This document shows, piece after piece, positions 37,783 through 47,959 of a DNA stretch of 64,000 nucleotides (position 1 is its first letter; each line of letters opens with the position of its first letter). The translations under genes and the position numbers were made by a program. The notes below the pieces were generated by a model. The model was not told the DNA's origin. It made no database searches and saw only the letters and a list, made by a program, of their open reading frames with translations. The DNA is taken from assembly GCF_002135345.1 (NCBI RefSeq), contig NZ_NEGI01000007.1:62001-126000 (forward strand), given 5' to 3'. This DNA is from Acinetobacter sp. ANC 4648. Its GTDB lineage: Bacteria > Pseudomonadota > Gammaproteobacteria > Pseudomonadales > Moraxellaceae.

Positions 37783-38112
37783 ACTTTAATTGAGTAAATT
37801 TATTAAAGTATAAGTAACTTTCAATTTTCTGCATTAAAAAAAATTTAATATTAAAATATTTGTTATAATATGACTATATTTATAATTTAAGTACCATATC
37901 AACAATCATATTTTTTTAAATCTGACTTCTAGGTATAAATTAATTTCATTCTTAATATAAAAAATTGGTACCATATTTTTTAATAAAGTCCTATCTAATT
38001 CTAAAAATTCATAAATTAAAATATAAATAGTGCTAGATAAAACAGATTTTTTTAAAAGCTTCAGTAGTATTAAAATAGCCTGCCCAAAGCATAATCTCTT
38101 ATATCAAACCAC

Positions 38113-38579
38113 TTAATAAAAATAACAGTCACCTAATAATTTGATGCAGTACATCTTAGTTTCTACCAAACTTTTCCGATGTTAACCCGACCATTTTTTG
38201 CACAACGCCCTACCTAAATATTTTACTCTTCTAAAAAACTCATTGCGTTATAGCGAGCTAGTCTTTGTATCTTTCCAAGACTTCGCATTACACAAAGCCT
38301 GTGACCATAAGCAAAGATAATCAAAATAAGAACTTGATCATCAAACAGTATTAAATAGCTGCATCTGAATAAGTTTGATTTCAATCATGTTTGCCTTTTT
38401 CTTAGATATACCATTGTGTATTGGAATCAAACTAGCTCGAGAGATTTCCTCAAATGATCAAAGTACTATTGTAAGAGGACAATTGTTTGTGCGATAGATT
38501 TTTACTGTAAGCCTATTCAGATAACAATTAATTATTATATAAAACAATGTCTTACAAATGACTTTGTGCAATAAAGCCC
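38113..38579 (-). pseudogene. Relic of an IS5-family transposase gene
   Basis: Read on the minus strand, a possible terminal repeat GGGCTTTATTGCACAAAG (38562-38579) is followed by an N-terminal transposase fragment with the IS5 pattern YN-LI-x-G-N-L ... FD-x-x-x-QWY (about 38402-38510) and then TYSDAAI-YCLMIK (to about 38298). The frame then jumps by one and reads NAKSWKDTKTSSL-RNEF, then LGRALCKKWSG, then HRKSLVETKMYCIKLLGD (38298-38131), the C-terminal IS5 signature. At least seven in-frame stops (several fit Arg, Trp, Gln or Tyr codons) and a missing middle of several hundred bases show long decay. The left terminal repeat was not found. Confidence 0.85.
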
Positions 38580-38677
38580 AACAGACTTAGAAAGCAAAGA
38601 GTTAGGCCAAAGCAGTTAAAATAGATTATAAAAATTTGCTGTAGAAATTAATTCACTGTTGTTAAAAAAATTGAGTT

Positions 38678-38708
38678 AAAAAAACGCACCTAATTTAAGT
38701 GCGTTTTT
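38678..38708 (-). terminator. Intrinsic terminator of pilA
   Basis: AAAAACGCAC / GTGCGTTTTT with a 9-nt AT loop; it lies 16 nt after the pilA stop and ends in T5 on the minus strand. Confidence 0.92.
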
Positions 38709-38724
38709 ATATTAAAATAAATTT

Positions 38725-39186
38725 TTATAGTGTATTAATAGCACCAGCCACTGCTGTGCCTGTTGCGCACCCTTTAGGAATAAATTTATCATCTGTAGCA
38801 GGAATATCTGTTAAACAAGTCCAGCCACCTTCTTCAGAACGATTTAATACAATTACTTTAGTTGCAATTTTTGGATTACCTTTAAGCGTACATGTCAATG
38901 CACTGTCTACTGCCCCACTGGTTTGTGTAAAAGCAGTAATACCATAATCACACACATTAGATGTAGCCGCAGTAAAGCCAACATCACTTAATTTAGTAGG
39001 AAGTTTTCCTTCATTTACTGCATTTTCATAACCTGTTTTAACAGAGCTAATTTCAGAGTAGCCAGCATTTGCTTGTGATTTAGCAATATAATCCTGATAT
39101 GCTGGAATCGCAATTGCAGCCAAAATACCAATAATCGCAACAACGATCATTAATTCAATAAGTGTAAAACCCTTTTGAGCGTTCAT
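38725..39186 (-). CDS. pilA: Type IV major pilin (PilA/ComP-like)
   Basis: A 153-residue prepilin from the ATG at 39186 (GGAG 7 nt upstream). Leader MNAQKG, then [20 protein letters not shown] with Glu5, the PilD cleavage and methylation pattern. Four Cys form two likely disulfides (SNVC, LTC, GWTC, KGC), and a 14-residue Ala/Gly/Thr tail follows the last one. The C-terminus is ...INTL, not Ser, so a TfpO-type C-terminal serine glycosylation is unlikely; an internal Ser would be needed for PglL. It is monocistronic, bounded by a clear promoter and terminator. ComP, the competence pilin, is an alternative name that sequence alone cannot settle. Confidence 0.9.
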   Translation of the reverse strand: MNAQKGFTLIELMIVVAIIGILAAIAIPAYQDYIAKSQANAGYSEISSVKTGYENAVNEGKLPTKLSDVGFTAATSNVCDYGITAFTQTSGAVDSALTCTLKGNPKIATKVIVLNRSEEGGWTCLTDIPATDDKFIPKGCATGTAVAGAINTL

Positions 39187-39293
39187 AACATTCTCCACAA
39201 ATGTTTAAAATTTTTATTGCTTTTACAAGCCTCTTTATGCAGTTAATCTGTTTTATTCTTTGGAAAAAAACGTAAAACTACCAAAACATTATC

Positions 39294-39321
39294 ATTCTAT
39301 GTTCTATGTTTTTAAATACAA
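39294..39321 (-). promoter_or_regulatory. Candidate sigma-70 promoter of pilA
   Basis: On the minus strand TTGTAT (39316-39321) and TAGAAT (39294-39299) are spaced 16 bp, giving a leader of about 100 nt. No TGGCAC-N5-TTGC sigma-54 site, known for Pseudomonas pilA, was found. Confidence 0.5.
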
Positions 39322-39362
39322 GAGTTTTTTTTAATTTATGTTTTTTTAAAGTAGGTTTGTGT

Positions 39363-39386
39363 AAAAAAGTGACATTCCTCGTCACA
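39363..39386 (-). terminator. Terminator of the lemA-TPM operon
   Basis: GTGAC / GTCAC stem with a 7-nt loop, followed on the minus strand by six T; 12 nt after the last TPM gene. Confidence 0.8.
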
Positions 39387-39396
39387 TAGGTTTGAT

Positions 39397-39957
39397 TTAG
39401 TTCATAATTCTAGGTGTATTTGATAATTCATTCGAATTATCTACAATTTGATGCTCATAAAACTGATCTAATATTCGACCAATATCCGACACTCCATCAA
39501 TCACTGCCATTCTATAGTTTTTATTTTTTAAACTCGCAATCATTACATCACAAACTCTTTGCCATTCCAGTTGTGTTGTCGCGGAACTAATTCCACGATC
39601 GATAATAATTTCCACCGTTTTTTCACACAAATTTAGATAAACCAAGATACCACTATTATGCTCAGTATCCCAAACACCTAACTCAGCAAATAACTGCTGT
39701 GCACGACTTCGTGTATTCTGATAATAGGCCTGATGACTGGGAATATGCCCTTCAATCACCACTTGAATCTCACCGACATGTCCCAATTCTGCCTGCTTCA
39801 CAGCTTCAGCAATTGCAGCTTGATCTTGCTGGGAAAAATAACGCTTTGATGCAGGTAAATATATAAAATGCTTCAACCAGCGCTTTAAACTAGGCTGTAC
39901 TATTTCTTGCAACTTCGGTTCAGTTACAATTGCTGTTGTATCTGTTATTGTTACCAT
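39397..39957 (-). CDS. TPM-domain (TLP18.3/Psb32/MOLO-1) protein
   Basis: A 186-residue protein with one TPM domain: helical start (DQAAIAEAVKQAE), the GEIQVVIEG strand, then SGILVYLNLCEKTVEIIIDRG, the typical core. There is no signal peptide or membrane segment. Its ATG lies inside the 3' end of the upstream TPM gene (7-nt overlap), so they are translationally coupled. Members often accompany LemA; the molecular role is unknown. Confidence 0.8.
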   Translation of the reverse strand: MVTITDTTAIVTEPKLQEIVQPSLKRWLKHFIYLPASKRYFSQQDQAAIAEAVKQAELGHVGEIQVVIEGHIPSHQAYYQNTRSRAQQLFAELGVWDTEHNSGILVYLNLCEKTVEIIIDRGISSATTQLEWQRVCDVMIASLKNKNYRMAVIDGVSDIGRILDQFYEHQIVDNSNELSNTPRIMN

Positions 39958-41066
39958 GAGCCAGATGCGCCTCCTCCGCCAAATCCGCCACCACCACCGC
40001 TATAACCTCCGCCACCGCGCCCTCCGCCACCACGCCCACCACCAGCTAAAAATATTTGTAAAATAAGCTGTGCTACTGAGGTAATGAGTAAGAAAAAAAC
40101 ACCAAAGCCTAAAACTAAACTCATGACAATTCCGGCGCCATAAATCAGACCAGCAGCAAAAGTTGTGACTCCTGCGACAGAAGCACTTAAACGATTACCG
40201 ACCATAAATGAAGCCAAAATACCCACAATCAATATAATCATTGCTGTGGTAAATATTTGCTCTTTAGCCTGTTGCTCATGTAACGCTTGTGCTTGACGCT
40301 GCTTTAAATCTTCAGCCGCTTGTTGCGCGATTTCAGGATCTAAATTTAGGATTCGTTCAATTTCAGTTAAACCCGCCTCTAAACCTTGAGCATACTGACC
40401 CTGTTTAAAAAAAGGCGTAATTTGATTCTGAATAATTCGGCTGGCAATAATATCGGGGATAACACCTTCTAAACCATAGCCTGTCGCAATATGTATTCGA
40501 TGATCATTCACTGCAACTGCAATAAGTAAACCATTATCTTGCTTTGCTGAACCCAACTGCCATTGCTGTGCAATACGCATAGCATAATCAAAAATACTTT
40601 CTTGACCTGTAGTTGGCACGATCACAATTCCAATTTGTGCTTTGCCCTGATTATATAAAGCTCGTATTCTTTGTTCTAAATCTTGCTTCTGTGCTACAGA
40701 CAACACATTGGCTTGATCAATCACTGGCTGATTTAATGTGGGCAATTGGCGAATAGATTCCCCATCTGCCATGTCATTAGCTGCTGCTGAAGCCTGAGTC
40801 GTATTACTGTCCTGAATTTGACTTTTTTGCGGATTGGCTTCATTCTGCTTCAGCTGATTTTCACCAATCCTATTTATAGGATTAATTGCTATCGGCTGCT
40901 GATTATTCACAATCTTTGGCAGCACAACAGCATCTTCAGCATCACTGCTTGCTGTTGCAACTTCTGCCCAAGCAATAGACTGGAAAGCAACCATCAGCGT
41001 AAGCAATCCCATTATTATCATAATATTGAGTGGGCTTATTTTAGATTTATTACTTTCTTCAGTCAT
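39951..41066 (-). CDS. TPM-domain membrane protein, YgcG family, with Gly-rich tail
   Basis: A 371-residue protein. An N-terminal hydrophobic segment ends in WAEVATA (about residue 38), acting as a signal peptide. A TPM domain follows (LPTLNQPVIDQANVLS..., IGIVIVPTTG, NGLLIAVAVNDHRIHIATG), then two membrane segments near residues 270-335, and a glycine-rich C-terminus ending GGGGASGSW. This is the standard layout of YgcG-like proteins encoded next to LemA. Second gene of the lemA operon. Confidence 0.87.
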   Translation of the reverse strand: MTEESNKSKISPLNIMIIMGLLTLMVAFQSIAWAEVATASSDAEDAVVLPKIVNNQQPIAINPINRIGENQLKQNEANPQKSQIQDSNTTQASAAANDMADGESIRQLPTLNQPVIDQANVLSVAQKQDLEQRIRALYNQGKAQIGIVIVPTTGQESIFDYAMRIAQQWQLGSAKQDNGLLIAVAVNDHRIHIATGYGLEGVIPDIIASRIIQNQITPFFKQGQYAQGLEAGLTEIERILNLDPEIAQQAAEDLKQRQAQALHEQQAKEQIFTTAMIILIVGILASFMVGNRLSASVAGVTTFAAGLIYGAGIVMSLVLGFGVFFLLITSVAQLILQIFLAGGGRGGGGRGGGGYSGGGGGFGGGGASGSW

Positions 41067-41102
41067 ATCAACATCCGTTTATATATTTACACCTAACTCT
41101 AT

Positions 41103-41696
41103 TTAGTTAAAGCTTACTGTTGGGGCTTTTTGTGCATCCGTTTCAGCACTAAAATTAGGTTTAGGTTTCATACCAATCACTTTTGCAGTCATGGCTTGTG
41201 GGAACTGACGAACATAGGTATTGTAATCTTGCACTGTTGCAATATAACGATTACGCGCTACCGCAATTCGATTTTCAGTCCCTTCAAGCTGAACTTGTAA
41301 CTCACGGAATTGCTCATTGGCTTTTAAATCTGGATAATTTTCGGTGACAGCCAATAAGCGCGATAGAGCACCCGTCATTTGGGATTGTGCTTCTTGATAT
41401 TTTTTAAATAATTCTGGATTTTCCAATACATCTTTATCTACTTTCAAACCTGCAACATTTGCACGGGCTTGTGTCACCTCAGTCAGTACTTTTTCTTCAT
41501 GCGTTGCATAGCCTTTCACTACATTAACTAAATTTGGCACTAAGTCAGCACGACGTTGATATTGATTTTGCACTTCAGACCAAGAGCCTATGACAGCTTC
41601 ATCTTTGGCTTGCAAAGTGTTGTAGCCACATCCCGTAAATAACAATGTACTTGCCAAGATAACAGCCAATAAGCCTTTTTTAATGCGACTACTCAT
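41103..41696 (-). CDS. lemA: LemA family lipoprotein
   Basis: A 197-residue protein starting at the ATG at 41696 with GAGG 9 nt upstream (an in-frame TTG four codons earlier is unlikely). It has a lipobox LFTGCGYN, then the LemA helical domain with GSWSEVQNQYQRRADLVPNLVNVVKGYA and SRLLAVTENYPDLKAN. LemA proteins are membrane-attached and of unclear function. It heads a three-gene unit with two TPM proteins. Confidence 0.92.
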   Translation of the reverse strand: MSSRIKKGLLAVILASTLLFTGCGYNTLQAKDEAVIGSWSEVQNQYQRRADLVPNLVNVVKGYATHEEKVLTEVTQARANVAGLKVDKDVLENPELFKKYQEAQSQMTGALSRLLAVTENYPDLKANEQFRELQVQLEGTENRIAVARNRYIATVQDYNTYVRQFPQAMTAKVIGMKPKPNFSAETDAQKAPTVSFN

Positions 41697-41820
41697 TTTA
41701 AGCCTCAAATATTTATTGGTATTTGTTGATATAAAATATCATTCTAAACAGTTTTTTAAACTGATGTGTTGCTTTTGTTTATGCATTTTATCTGATGTGT
41801 ATAACTCAAAAGTTATCCAC

Positions 41821-41845
41821 AAAAAAGCCACCCGAAGGTGGCTTT
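41821..41845 (-). terminator. Terminator of the rimP-nusA-infB-rbfA operon
   Basis: GCCACC-TTCG-GGTGGC on the minus strand, a UUCG-closed stem followed by T6, 20 nt after rbfA. Confidence 0.93.
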
Positions 41846-41864
41846 CATGGAATGCTAAAAATAA

Positions 41865-42260
41865 CTATTCGTCTTCTTTTTGCTCAGGTAAATCTTTGAC
41901 TGCTTCTGCAATAAGACCGAACATATAGTTACCATATGCATTGGTTTTATCATAATGGAAACGCAAGCGTGGCGTTACACGTGTCTTGATACGACGACCT
42001 AATTCGTGACGCAAAAACCCAGCGGCACCATTTAATACGGCCAAAGTTTCTTGATTTGCAACTTCACTTTGATCATCGCCTAATTCACGCCCCATTACAG
42101 TGACATAAACTTCTGCATAACCTAAGTCTGGGCTGACTTTCACCGCAGAGATGGTCACAAGACCACCTAAGCGTGGATCTTTAAGCTCTTGACGAATCAG
42201 TTCTGACAACTCACGTTGCACTGTATCGGCCATACGCTTAAGACGTTGACTACCCGCCAT
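41865..42260 (-). CDS. rbfA: 30S ribosome-binding factor RbfA
   Basis: A 131-residue KH-like protein that matures 16S rRNA and is needed in the cold. Motifs RMADTVQRELSELI, VTISAVKVSPDLGYAEVYV and LGRRIKTRVTPRLRFHYD match the family. Its ATG shares one base with the infB stop (TAATG). The C-terminus is acidic. It is last in the operon; truB, often next, is absent here. Confidence 0.96.
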   Translation of the reverse strand: MAGSQRLKRMADTVQRELSELIRQELKDPRLGGLVTISAVKVSPDLGYAEVYVTVMGRELGDDQSEVANQETLAVLNGAAGFLRHELGRRIKTRVTPRLRFHYDKTNAYGNYMFGLIAEAVKDLPEQKEDE

Positions 42261-44959
42261 TAAAGACTCCGTTTAATCAATTGAACATCATATACTTCGA
42301 TTTTATCGAGTGGTTTGATGTCTTTATAACCTTTCACGGCAAGACCACATTCCATACCAGCACGAACTTCTTCAACCACTTCTTTATAACGACGAAGTGA
42401 TTCAAGCTCACCTTGGAACACAACCACGTCATCACGAAGGACACGGATTGGTTTATTACGGTGTAACATGCCTTCAAGAACCATACAGCCTGCTGCCGCA
42501 CCAAACTTACTTGAATGGAATACTTCACGTACTTGCGCTACACCAAGAATCGTTTCACGATGTTCAGGTGCAAGTTTACCGCTCATTGCTGCTTTCACAT
42601 CATCAATCAATTCATAAATGATGCTGTAATAACGAATATCAATACCATCTGCATCTGCTTTTTGACGGGCAGTTGTATCCGCACGTACGTTAAAGCCGAA
42701 GAGTACAGCTTCAGAAGATTCAGCTAATGTAACATCAGATTCAGTAATTGCACCAACACCTGAACCGATTACACGAACACGAACTTCATCTGTCGACAAG
42801 CTGCTCAATGCAACAGTCAACGCTTCTAGCGTACCACGTACGTCAGTTTTAAGGACAACATTGACATAAGGCACATCTTTCTTGCCCATAGATGCCATAA
42901 TGTTTTCAAGACGCATTGCACTTTGACGCTCAAGACGTTGTTCACGCTCACGTGCCATACGCGCATCAGCAACTTCGCGTGCTTTTTTCTCATCGGTTAC
43001 AACAAGAACTTCATCACCCGCCATTGGCGCTTCAGGCAAACCTAAAATCTCAACTGGGATTGAAGGACCTGCCGATTGAATACGCTTGCCATTTTCATCT
43101 GTCATCGCACGAACACGACCGTAAGATGCACCAGCAAGAACTAAATCACCAACATTCAAGGTACCATTTTGTACAAGAATTGAGGTAACCGCACCACGGC
43201 TGTTGTCTACACGTGCCTCAATAACAACACCTTGTGCAGCACCTTCTTCAGATGCTTTCAGCTCAAGCAATTCTGCCTGAATTGAAATCAAATCAAGAAG
43301 TTCATCGATACCTTGACCAGTGTGCGCTGAAACCATTGCAACTGGTACATCACCACCCCATTGTTCAGGGACAATGCCTTTAGCTGTCAATTCATTCAAC
43401 ACGCGATCTGAATCAGAAGATTCTTTATCCATCTTGTTAATTGCAACAATGATTGGCGTACCTGCAGCACGTGCATGATCGATAGCTTCAGCAGTTTGTG
43501 GCATCACACCATCATCACCAGCAACAACCAATACCACGATATCTGTCGCTTTAGCACCACGTGAACGCATCGCTGTAAATGCCGCATGCCCTGGTGTATC
43601 AAGGAATGTAATAATTCCTTTATCAGTGGTTACATGATAAGCACCAATATGCTGCGTAATACCGCCCGCTTCGCCTTGTGCTACTTTCGCACGACGAATA
43701 CGATCAAGAAGCGAAGTCTTACCATGGTCAACGTGACCCATAATAGTCACTACTGGAGGGCGCGTAGTTTGTGCACCACGTGCTTCTTCAGCTGCTTCAA
43801 GTAAGTTGTCTTCTGCTTGAGTATCAGAAACACGAACTGGGTTATGACCCATTTCTTCAACTACAAGTGCTGCAATATCTTGCTCAATTGCTTGGTTCTG
43901 AGTCACAAGCTCGCCCATTTTCATGAGTGATTTAATAACTTCACGAACTTTAATCGCCATTTTCGCTGCAAGATCTGCAACCACAATGGTTTCACCAATT
44001 TCTACATCATAAACCTGTTTTTTAACTGGTTTTTCAAAACCATGCTTATTCGCTTGGCTGGTTTTTAAACCACGTTTATGATGATTAGAAGAGAAATTCT
44101 GCTCTTCTTGACCACGACGTCCACCTTTTTTCGGCGCACGCGTGCTTGTCGTGTTACTACCACGTTTGATTTCACGATCTTCTTTTGCAAACGAATCTTC
44201 ATAGGCTTGACCTACAAGACCCGCAGCAAGTGGAGAATCATCAACTACACGAATGGTTGCGGTTGTTGCTTCATCACCTGAATATTTAGACGCCATTTGA
44301 CGCATTTGTTCAAGTGTACGTTGCTGCGCTTCTTCAGCAGATTTACGACGTGCTGATTCTTCAACTGCTTTAAGTTGAGCAGCTTGAGCCTCACGCGCTT
44401 TTTTCTGTTCAAGTGTTTCAATAACTTTTACAGTTGCTTTAGTCACTAGTTTGTTGTTTGACTTACGTTTAACAACTACAGCAGCTTTTGGCGTTTCTTT
44501 AGCAGCAGTTTGTTGTTTTGCCGCAGCGCGCATTGCTTCTAAATTTGCACTTGCTTTACCACCAGCGGGTGCAACATCTTTTGCTACAGCAGCCTCTGGT
44601 GCTTTTTGCGTTACTTGTGCATTGGCTTTAGCCAAAGCTTCAGCTTTGATTTGTTCAGGATTTGGCTTCGTAAAAGTATGCTTTTTACGAACTTCAACGT
44701 TAATCGTTTTTGCCTTACCAGAAGTACTGGCTACTTTAGCCGTACTTGTTGTTTTACGTTTCAACGTTATTTTTCCTGCATTGCTCGTATCTTGACCATG
44801 AGATTTCTTCAAATGGTTGACTAGAGCATCTTGCTGTTCGTGAGTAATTTTATCATCAGCCATTTTTTGCGGTAATCCAGCTTCACGGACTTGATCTAGA
44901 AGCTTTTCAACCGGAAGTCCTACGCTGACTGCTAACTCTTGAATTGACTTATCCGTCAT
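42260..44959 (-). CDS. infB: Translation initiation factor IF-2
   Basis: An 899-residue GTPase that brings fMet-tRNA to the 30S subunit. Two IF2_N folds, one at the very N-terminus and one near residue 325 ([16 protein letters not shown]), flank a long charged Ala/Lys-rich linker. The GTPase motifs are G1 [12 protein letters not shown]3 DTPGH, G4 NKMD and G5 SAHTG. Domains II, III and the fMet-binding C-terminal domain IV follow. The start has a perfect AGGAGG. It lies 10 nt after nusA. The same transcript carries four initiator tRNA genes, its ligand. Confidence 0.98.
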   Translation of the reverse strand: MTDKSIQELAVSVGLPVEKLLDQVREAGLPQKMADDKITHEQQDALVNHLKKSHGQDTSNAGKITLKRKTTSTAKVASTSGKAKTINVEVRKKHTFTKPNPEQIKAEALAKANAQVTQKAPEAAVAKDVAPAGGKASANLEAMRAAAKQQTAAKETPKAAVVVKRKSNNKLVTKATVKVIETLEQKKAREAQAAQLKAVEESARRKSAEEAQQRTLEQMRQMASKYSGDEATTATIRVVDDSPLAAGLVGQAYEDSFAKEDREIKRGSNTTSTRAPKKGGRRGQEEQNFSSNHHKRGLKTSQANKHGFEKPVKKQVYDVEIGETIVVADLAAKMAIKVREVIKSLMKMGELVTQNQAIEQDIAALVVEEMGHNPVRVSDTQAEDNLLEAAEEARGAQTTRPPVVTIMGHVDHGKTSLLDRIRRAKVAQGEAGGITQHIGAYHVTTDKGIITFLDTPGHAAFTAMRSRGAKATDIVVLVVAGDDGVMPQTAEAIDHARAAGTPIIVAINKMDKESSDSDRVLNELTAKGIVPEQWGGDVPVAMVSAHTGQGIDELLDLISIQAELLELKASEEGAAQGVVIEARVDNSRGAVTSILVQNGTLNVGDLVLAGASYGRVRAMTDENGKRIQSAGPSIPVEILGLPEAPMAGDEVLVVTDEKKAREVADARMAREREQRLERQSAMRLENIMASMGKKDVPYVNVVLKTDVRGTLEALTVALSSLSTDEVRVRVIGSGVGAITESDVTLAESSEAVLFGFNVRADTTARQKADADGIDIRYYSIIYELIDDVKAAMSGKLAPEHRETILGVAQVREVFHSSKFGAAAGCMVLEGMLHRNKPIRVLRDDVVVFQGELESLRRYKEVVEEVRAGMECGLAVKGYKDIKPLDKIEVYDVQLIKRSL

Positions 44960-44969
44960 GTATTACCTC

Positions 44970-46454
44970 CTAGTTAAACCATGATTCACGTGCTTTCATA
45001 ATCAATTTTCCTGCTTTTTCAGCATCCAAACCGTCAATATCAGAAATATCGTCAGTTGCTTGGTCTGCCAAATCATCCACAGTGATTACGCCACGAGCGG
45101 CTAATGCATAAGCGATCTCTGAAGTCATCCCTTCCATTGCAAGAAGTTCAGCACTTGGATCTTGAATATTTTCTTGCTGTTTTAACGCATCTGCTAAAGC
45201 AGCTTCTTTTGCACGACTTTGTAATAATTCTACCAAGTCAGCATCTAACTCGATCTCATCAAATGTTTCAGCAGGAACGTACGCCACTTCTTCAAGAGAA
45301 GTGAAGCCCATCTCTACCAATGCCATGGCAAGATCTTCTTCGATTTCTAGACGCTCAACAAACATATCTAAATATTGTTGCGCTTCACTTTGTTGACGAG
45401 CACGATATTCATCTTCAAGCATCATATCCAGCTTATAGCCAGTCAACTCTGAAGCCAAACGTACATTTTGACCTTGTGAACCAATAGCACGTGCCAATTG
45501 ATCGCTGGTTGCAAAAATAATATCTGCAGTTCTTGCATCTTCATCAAGCACAATACCCGATACATCAGCAGGCTCTAAAGCACTTGCAATATATTGAGCT
45601 GGATCATCAGACCACACCACAACATCAATACGCTCACCATTTAATTCAGATTGTACCGCTTGAATACGCGTACCACGCATACCAATACATGCACCCACTG
45701 GATCAATACGATGATCGTTGGTTTTCACAGCAATTTTAGCACGAACACCTGGTTGACGTGCAGCTGCTTTAATTTCAATGATTTCTTCAGAAATTTCAGG
45801 AATTTCTTTTTTCATTAAAGCAATCAGCATGTCAGGTTTAGCACGTGACAATAACAATTGTGCACCACGACCTTCACGATTTACACTGTAAAGGATGGCA
45901 GTAAGACGTTGTTTAGGACGAAGAAGCTCTTTAGGAATCATTTCTTCACGTGATAAGTACCCTTCAGCATTATCACCTAAGTCAATAATAAACCCATCTT
46001 TGGTTTGTTTTTTCACTTCACCGTAGATCAGTTCACCAACTTTTTCTTCATAAGCATCAGCAATTAACGCGCGCTCTGCTTCACGAATTTTTTGAACAAT
46101 AACTTGTTTTGCAATTTGTGCAGCAATACGGCCAAACTCGATAGATGTCACTTCAAGTTCGCGAATATCACCAATAGACCATTTTTCAGGATCTAGATCT
46201 GAAATAGCATCTTGACATGCAGGCATCTCATGATCTTCATCAGCAACTACTTCCCACTGACGGAAAGTACGATATTCACCCGTTTTACGATCGATTTCGA
46301 TACGAAGCTGAGCTTCTTCAGAATTTGTGCCTTCGTAGAATTTTTTCTTCGTCGCAGCTACAAGCGCTTGCTCAAGTGCTTCAAAAATCGCTTCACGACT
46401 AACACCTTTTTCATTACTAACCGTCTCTGCAACGGTAAGAATTTCACGGCCCAT
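44970..46454 (-). CDS. nusA: Transcription termination/antitermination factor NusA
   Basis: A 494-residue protein. The N-terminal RNAP-binding domain is followed by S1 (GYLSREEMIP region), KH1 and KH2 (VGACIGMRGTRIQAV; AIGSQGQNVRLA), and two C-terminal acidic HhH repeats ending near residue 490, as in E. coli. Modulates pausing, Rho termination and rRNA antitermination. It lies between rimP (35 nt) and infB (10 nt). Confidence 0.98.
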   Translation of the reverse strand: MGREILTVAETVSNEKGVSREAIFEALEQALVAATKKKFYEGTNSEEAQLRIEIDRKTGEYRTFRQWEVVADEDHEMPACQDAISDLDPEKWSIGDIRELEVTSIEFGRIAAQIAKQVIVQKIREAERALIADAYEEKVGELIYGEVKKQTKDGFIIDLGDNAEGYLSREEMIPKELLRPKQRLTAILYSVNREGRGAQLLLSRAKPDMLIALMKKEIPEISEEIIEIKAAARQPGVRAKIAVKTNDHRIDPVGACIGMRGTRIQAVQSELNGERIDVVVWSDDPAQYIASALEPADVSGIVLDEDARTADIIFATSDQLARAIGSQGQNVRLASELTGYKLDMMLEDEYRARQQSEAQQYLDMFVERLEIEEDLAMALVEMGFTSLEEVAYVPAETFDEIELDADLVELLQSRAKEAALADALKQQENIQDPSAELLAMEGMTSEIAYALAARGVITVDDLADQATDDISDIDGLDAEKAGKLIMKARESWFN

Positions 46455-46489
46455 AAGTCACCTACTATTCAAATTCTTATAAATTAAAT

Positions 46490-47014
46490 TTAGTCTTGAT
46501 AGATCAAATTCGCTTTGTCGATGTTATTACTATCAATTTCAAGCACTTGTTGCTGCTCAACTTCCACTTGAATAAATTCATTTTCAAGATCAACTGAGAC
46601 CAATTTCGCTTGGAATTTACGACGATTTTCTACAGCTGAAATTAAGCGAAATGCAACTTGTTGACCTATATAAGCCTGCATTTGTGCAAGTTGGAAAAAA
46701 GGACGATCCCAACCTGGAGAAGAAACTTCTAAAGAATACTCCCCAGAAATTGGATCATGAACATCCATCATTGCGCCAACTTGTTGAGTTACACGCACGC
46801 AATCTTGCACACCTATACCACGTACCAATTCTTCTTCACCATCATCATTCGTGAATGATGTTGCGTCTTCACCGACTGGTTTGTCGATATAAATACGCAA
46901 TAAAGAACGCTTACCTTGAGGAAGGAATTCGATTCCCCAAAGATCTACATTACAAGCTTGCACTGCCGGGGCAATTAAGTCTTGAAGTGCTTGAGTTTTA
47001 TTTGATAGCTTCAT
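46490..47014 (-). CDS. rimP: Ribosome maturation factor RimP
   Basis: A 174-residue protein for 30S assembly with the motif [24 protein letters not shown] at residues about 19-42, the [15 protein letters not shown] helix and the [14 protein letters not shown] block that mark the family. First protein gene after the tRNA cluster; two terminator-like hairpins stand between, so it may rely on read-through or its own promoter. Confidence 0.96.
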   Translation of the reverse strand: MKLSNKTQALQDLIAPAVQACNVDLWGIEFLPQGKRSLLRIYIDKPVGEDATSFTNDDGEEELVRGIGVQDCVRVTQQVGAMMDVHDPISGEYSLEVSSPGWDRPFFQLAQMQAYIGQQVAFRLISAVENRRKFQAKLVSVDLENEFIQVEVEQQQVLEIDSNNIDKANLIYQD

Positions 47015-47124
47015 TTACTCTCGTCATATTTGTGCGATTCAATCGCTCATTGGACCGATTCAAACTTACTATAGTGAAGCATGACTTTTTGACCAATTGA
47101 TGTCTACACCACACGATAGCCAAT

Positions 47125-47144
47125 AAAAAAGGGCGTAATCGCCC
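47125..47144 (-). terminator. Second terminator-like hairpin upstream of rimP
   Basis: GGGCG-ATTA-CGCCC on the minus strand followed by T6 (A-run at 47125-47130 on plus). It lies downstream of the stronger hairpin at 47179-47211. Confidence 0.8.
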
Positions 47145-47178
47145 CTATTATTACACAGAAAACTAAAGTCCACTGTGC

Positions 47179-47211
47179 AAAAAGGCCCACCTATCTGTGA
47201 GCCCTTTTAGA
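47179..47211 (-). terminator. Terminator directly after the tRNA cluster
   Basis: On the minus strand AAAAGGGCTCAC pairs with GTGGGCCTTTT (12 bp with two G-U wobbles) around a 6-nt loop, starting 5 nt after the last initiator tRNA and ending in T5. Confidence 0.82.
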
Positions 47212-47215
47212 AACT

Positions 47216-47292
<77 letters not shown>

Positions 47293-47380
47293 TCAACGTT
47301 GCAAAATTATACACAATAATTAAACGTTTTTCAATCAAACTTTAATTTCTTGTCCTGATTAAGTTGCACCTTAATCAAAA

Positions 47381-47457
<77 letters not shown>

Positions 47458-47536
47458 ACTATACTGCAAATTTTATAGACAATTTTAACTTTTCAGTTAA
47501 TCAATTGTTTTTAATTAAGTTGCATCTTAATTAAAA

Positions 47537-47613
<77 letters not shown>

Positions 47614-47690
47614 ACTATACTGCAATTTTACATACAACTTTAACTTTACAGCTAAACAATTGTTTTAATTAAGTTGCATCTTAATTAAAA

Positions 47691-47767
<77 letters not shown>

Positions 47768-47812
47768 TCAATGCTTTTTTTAGCTGCTAACACCAACAAT
47801 CTGGTTCATTGT

Positions 47813-47897
47813 TGGTGCGGAAGGGGGGACTTGAACCCCCACGCCCGAAAGCACTACCACCTCAAGGTAGCGTGTCTACCAATTCCACCACCACCGC
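47813..47897 (-). tRNA. tRNA-Leu(GAG)
   Basis: 85 nt with encoded CCA, a long variable arm (class II) and anticodon loop TTGAGGT in a CTACC / GGTAG stem, giving GAG. Located between secG and the initiator tRNAs, as in Pseudomonas. Confidence 0.96.
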
Positions 47898-47959
47898 AGC
47901 TGTGTGGCATTCTAGTAGCTTGCCTATCAAATTGAAAGGTTTAATTTCAATAATTCAGC

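Larger units (their letters stand above)
37783..38724. other. 942-bp intergenic region holding a decayed IS
   Basis: A very AT-rich stretch with no intact gene. 37783-38112 shows nothing recognisable beyond A/T tracts. 38113-38579 is a minus-strand IS5-family relic (see separate entry). 38580-38677 shows nothing, and 38678-38708 is the pilA terminator. Confidence 0.7.

Noticed and set aside
39187-39396. Sigma-54 promoter for pilA, as in Pseudomonas
   Set aside because: No GG/GC pair with correct spacing was found; a sigma-70-like pair fits better.
39960-40050. Glycine-rich low-complexity end suspected to be a frameshift
   Set aside because: Gly-rich tails are normal for YgcG-type TPM proteins and the frame stays open to a coupled stop.
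42300-45750. Many plus-strand open frames opposite infB and nusA
   Set aside because: They are shadows of strongly biased coding sequence on the other strand.
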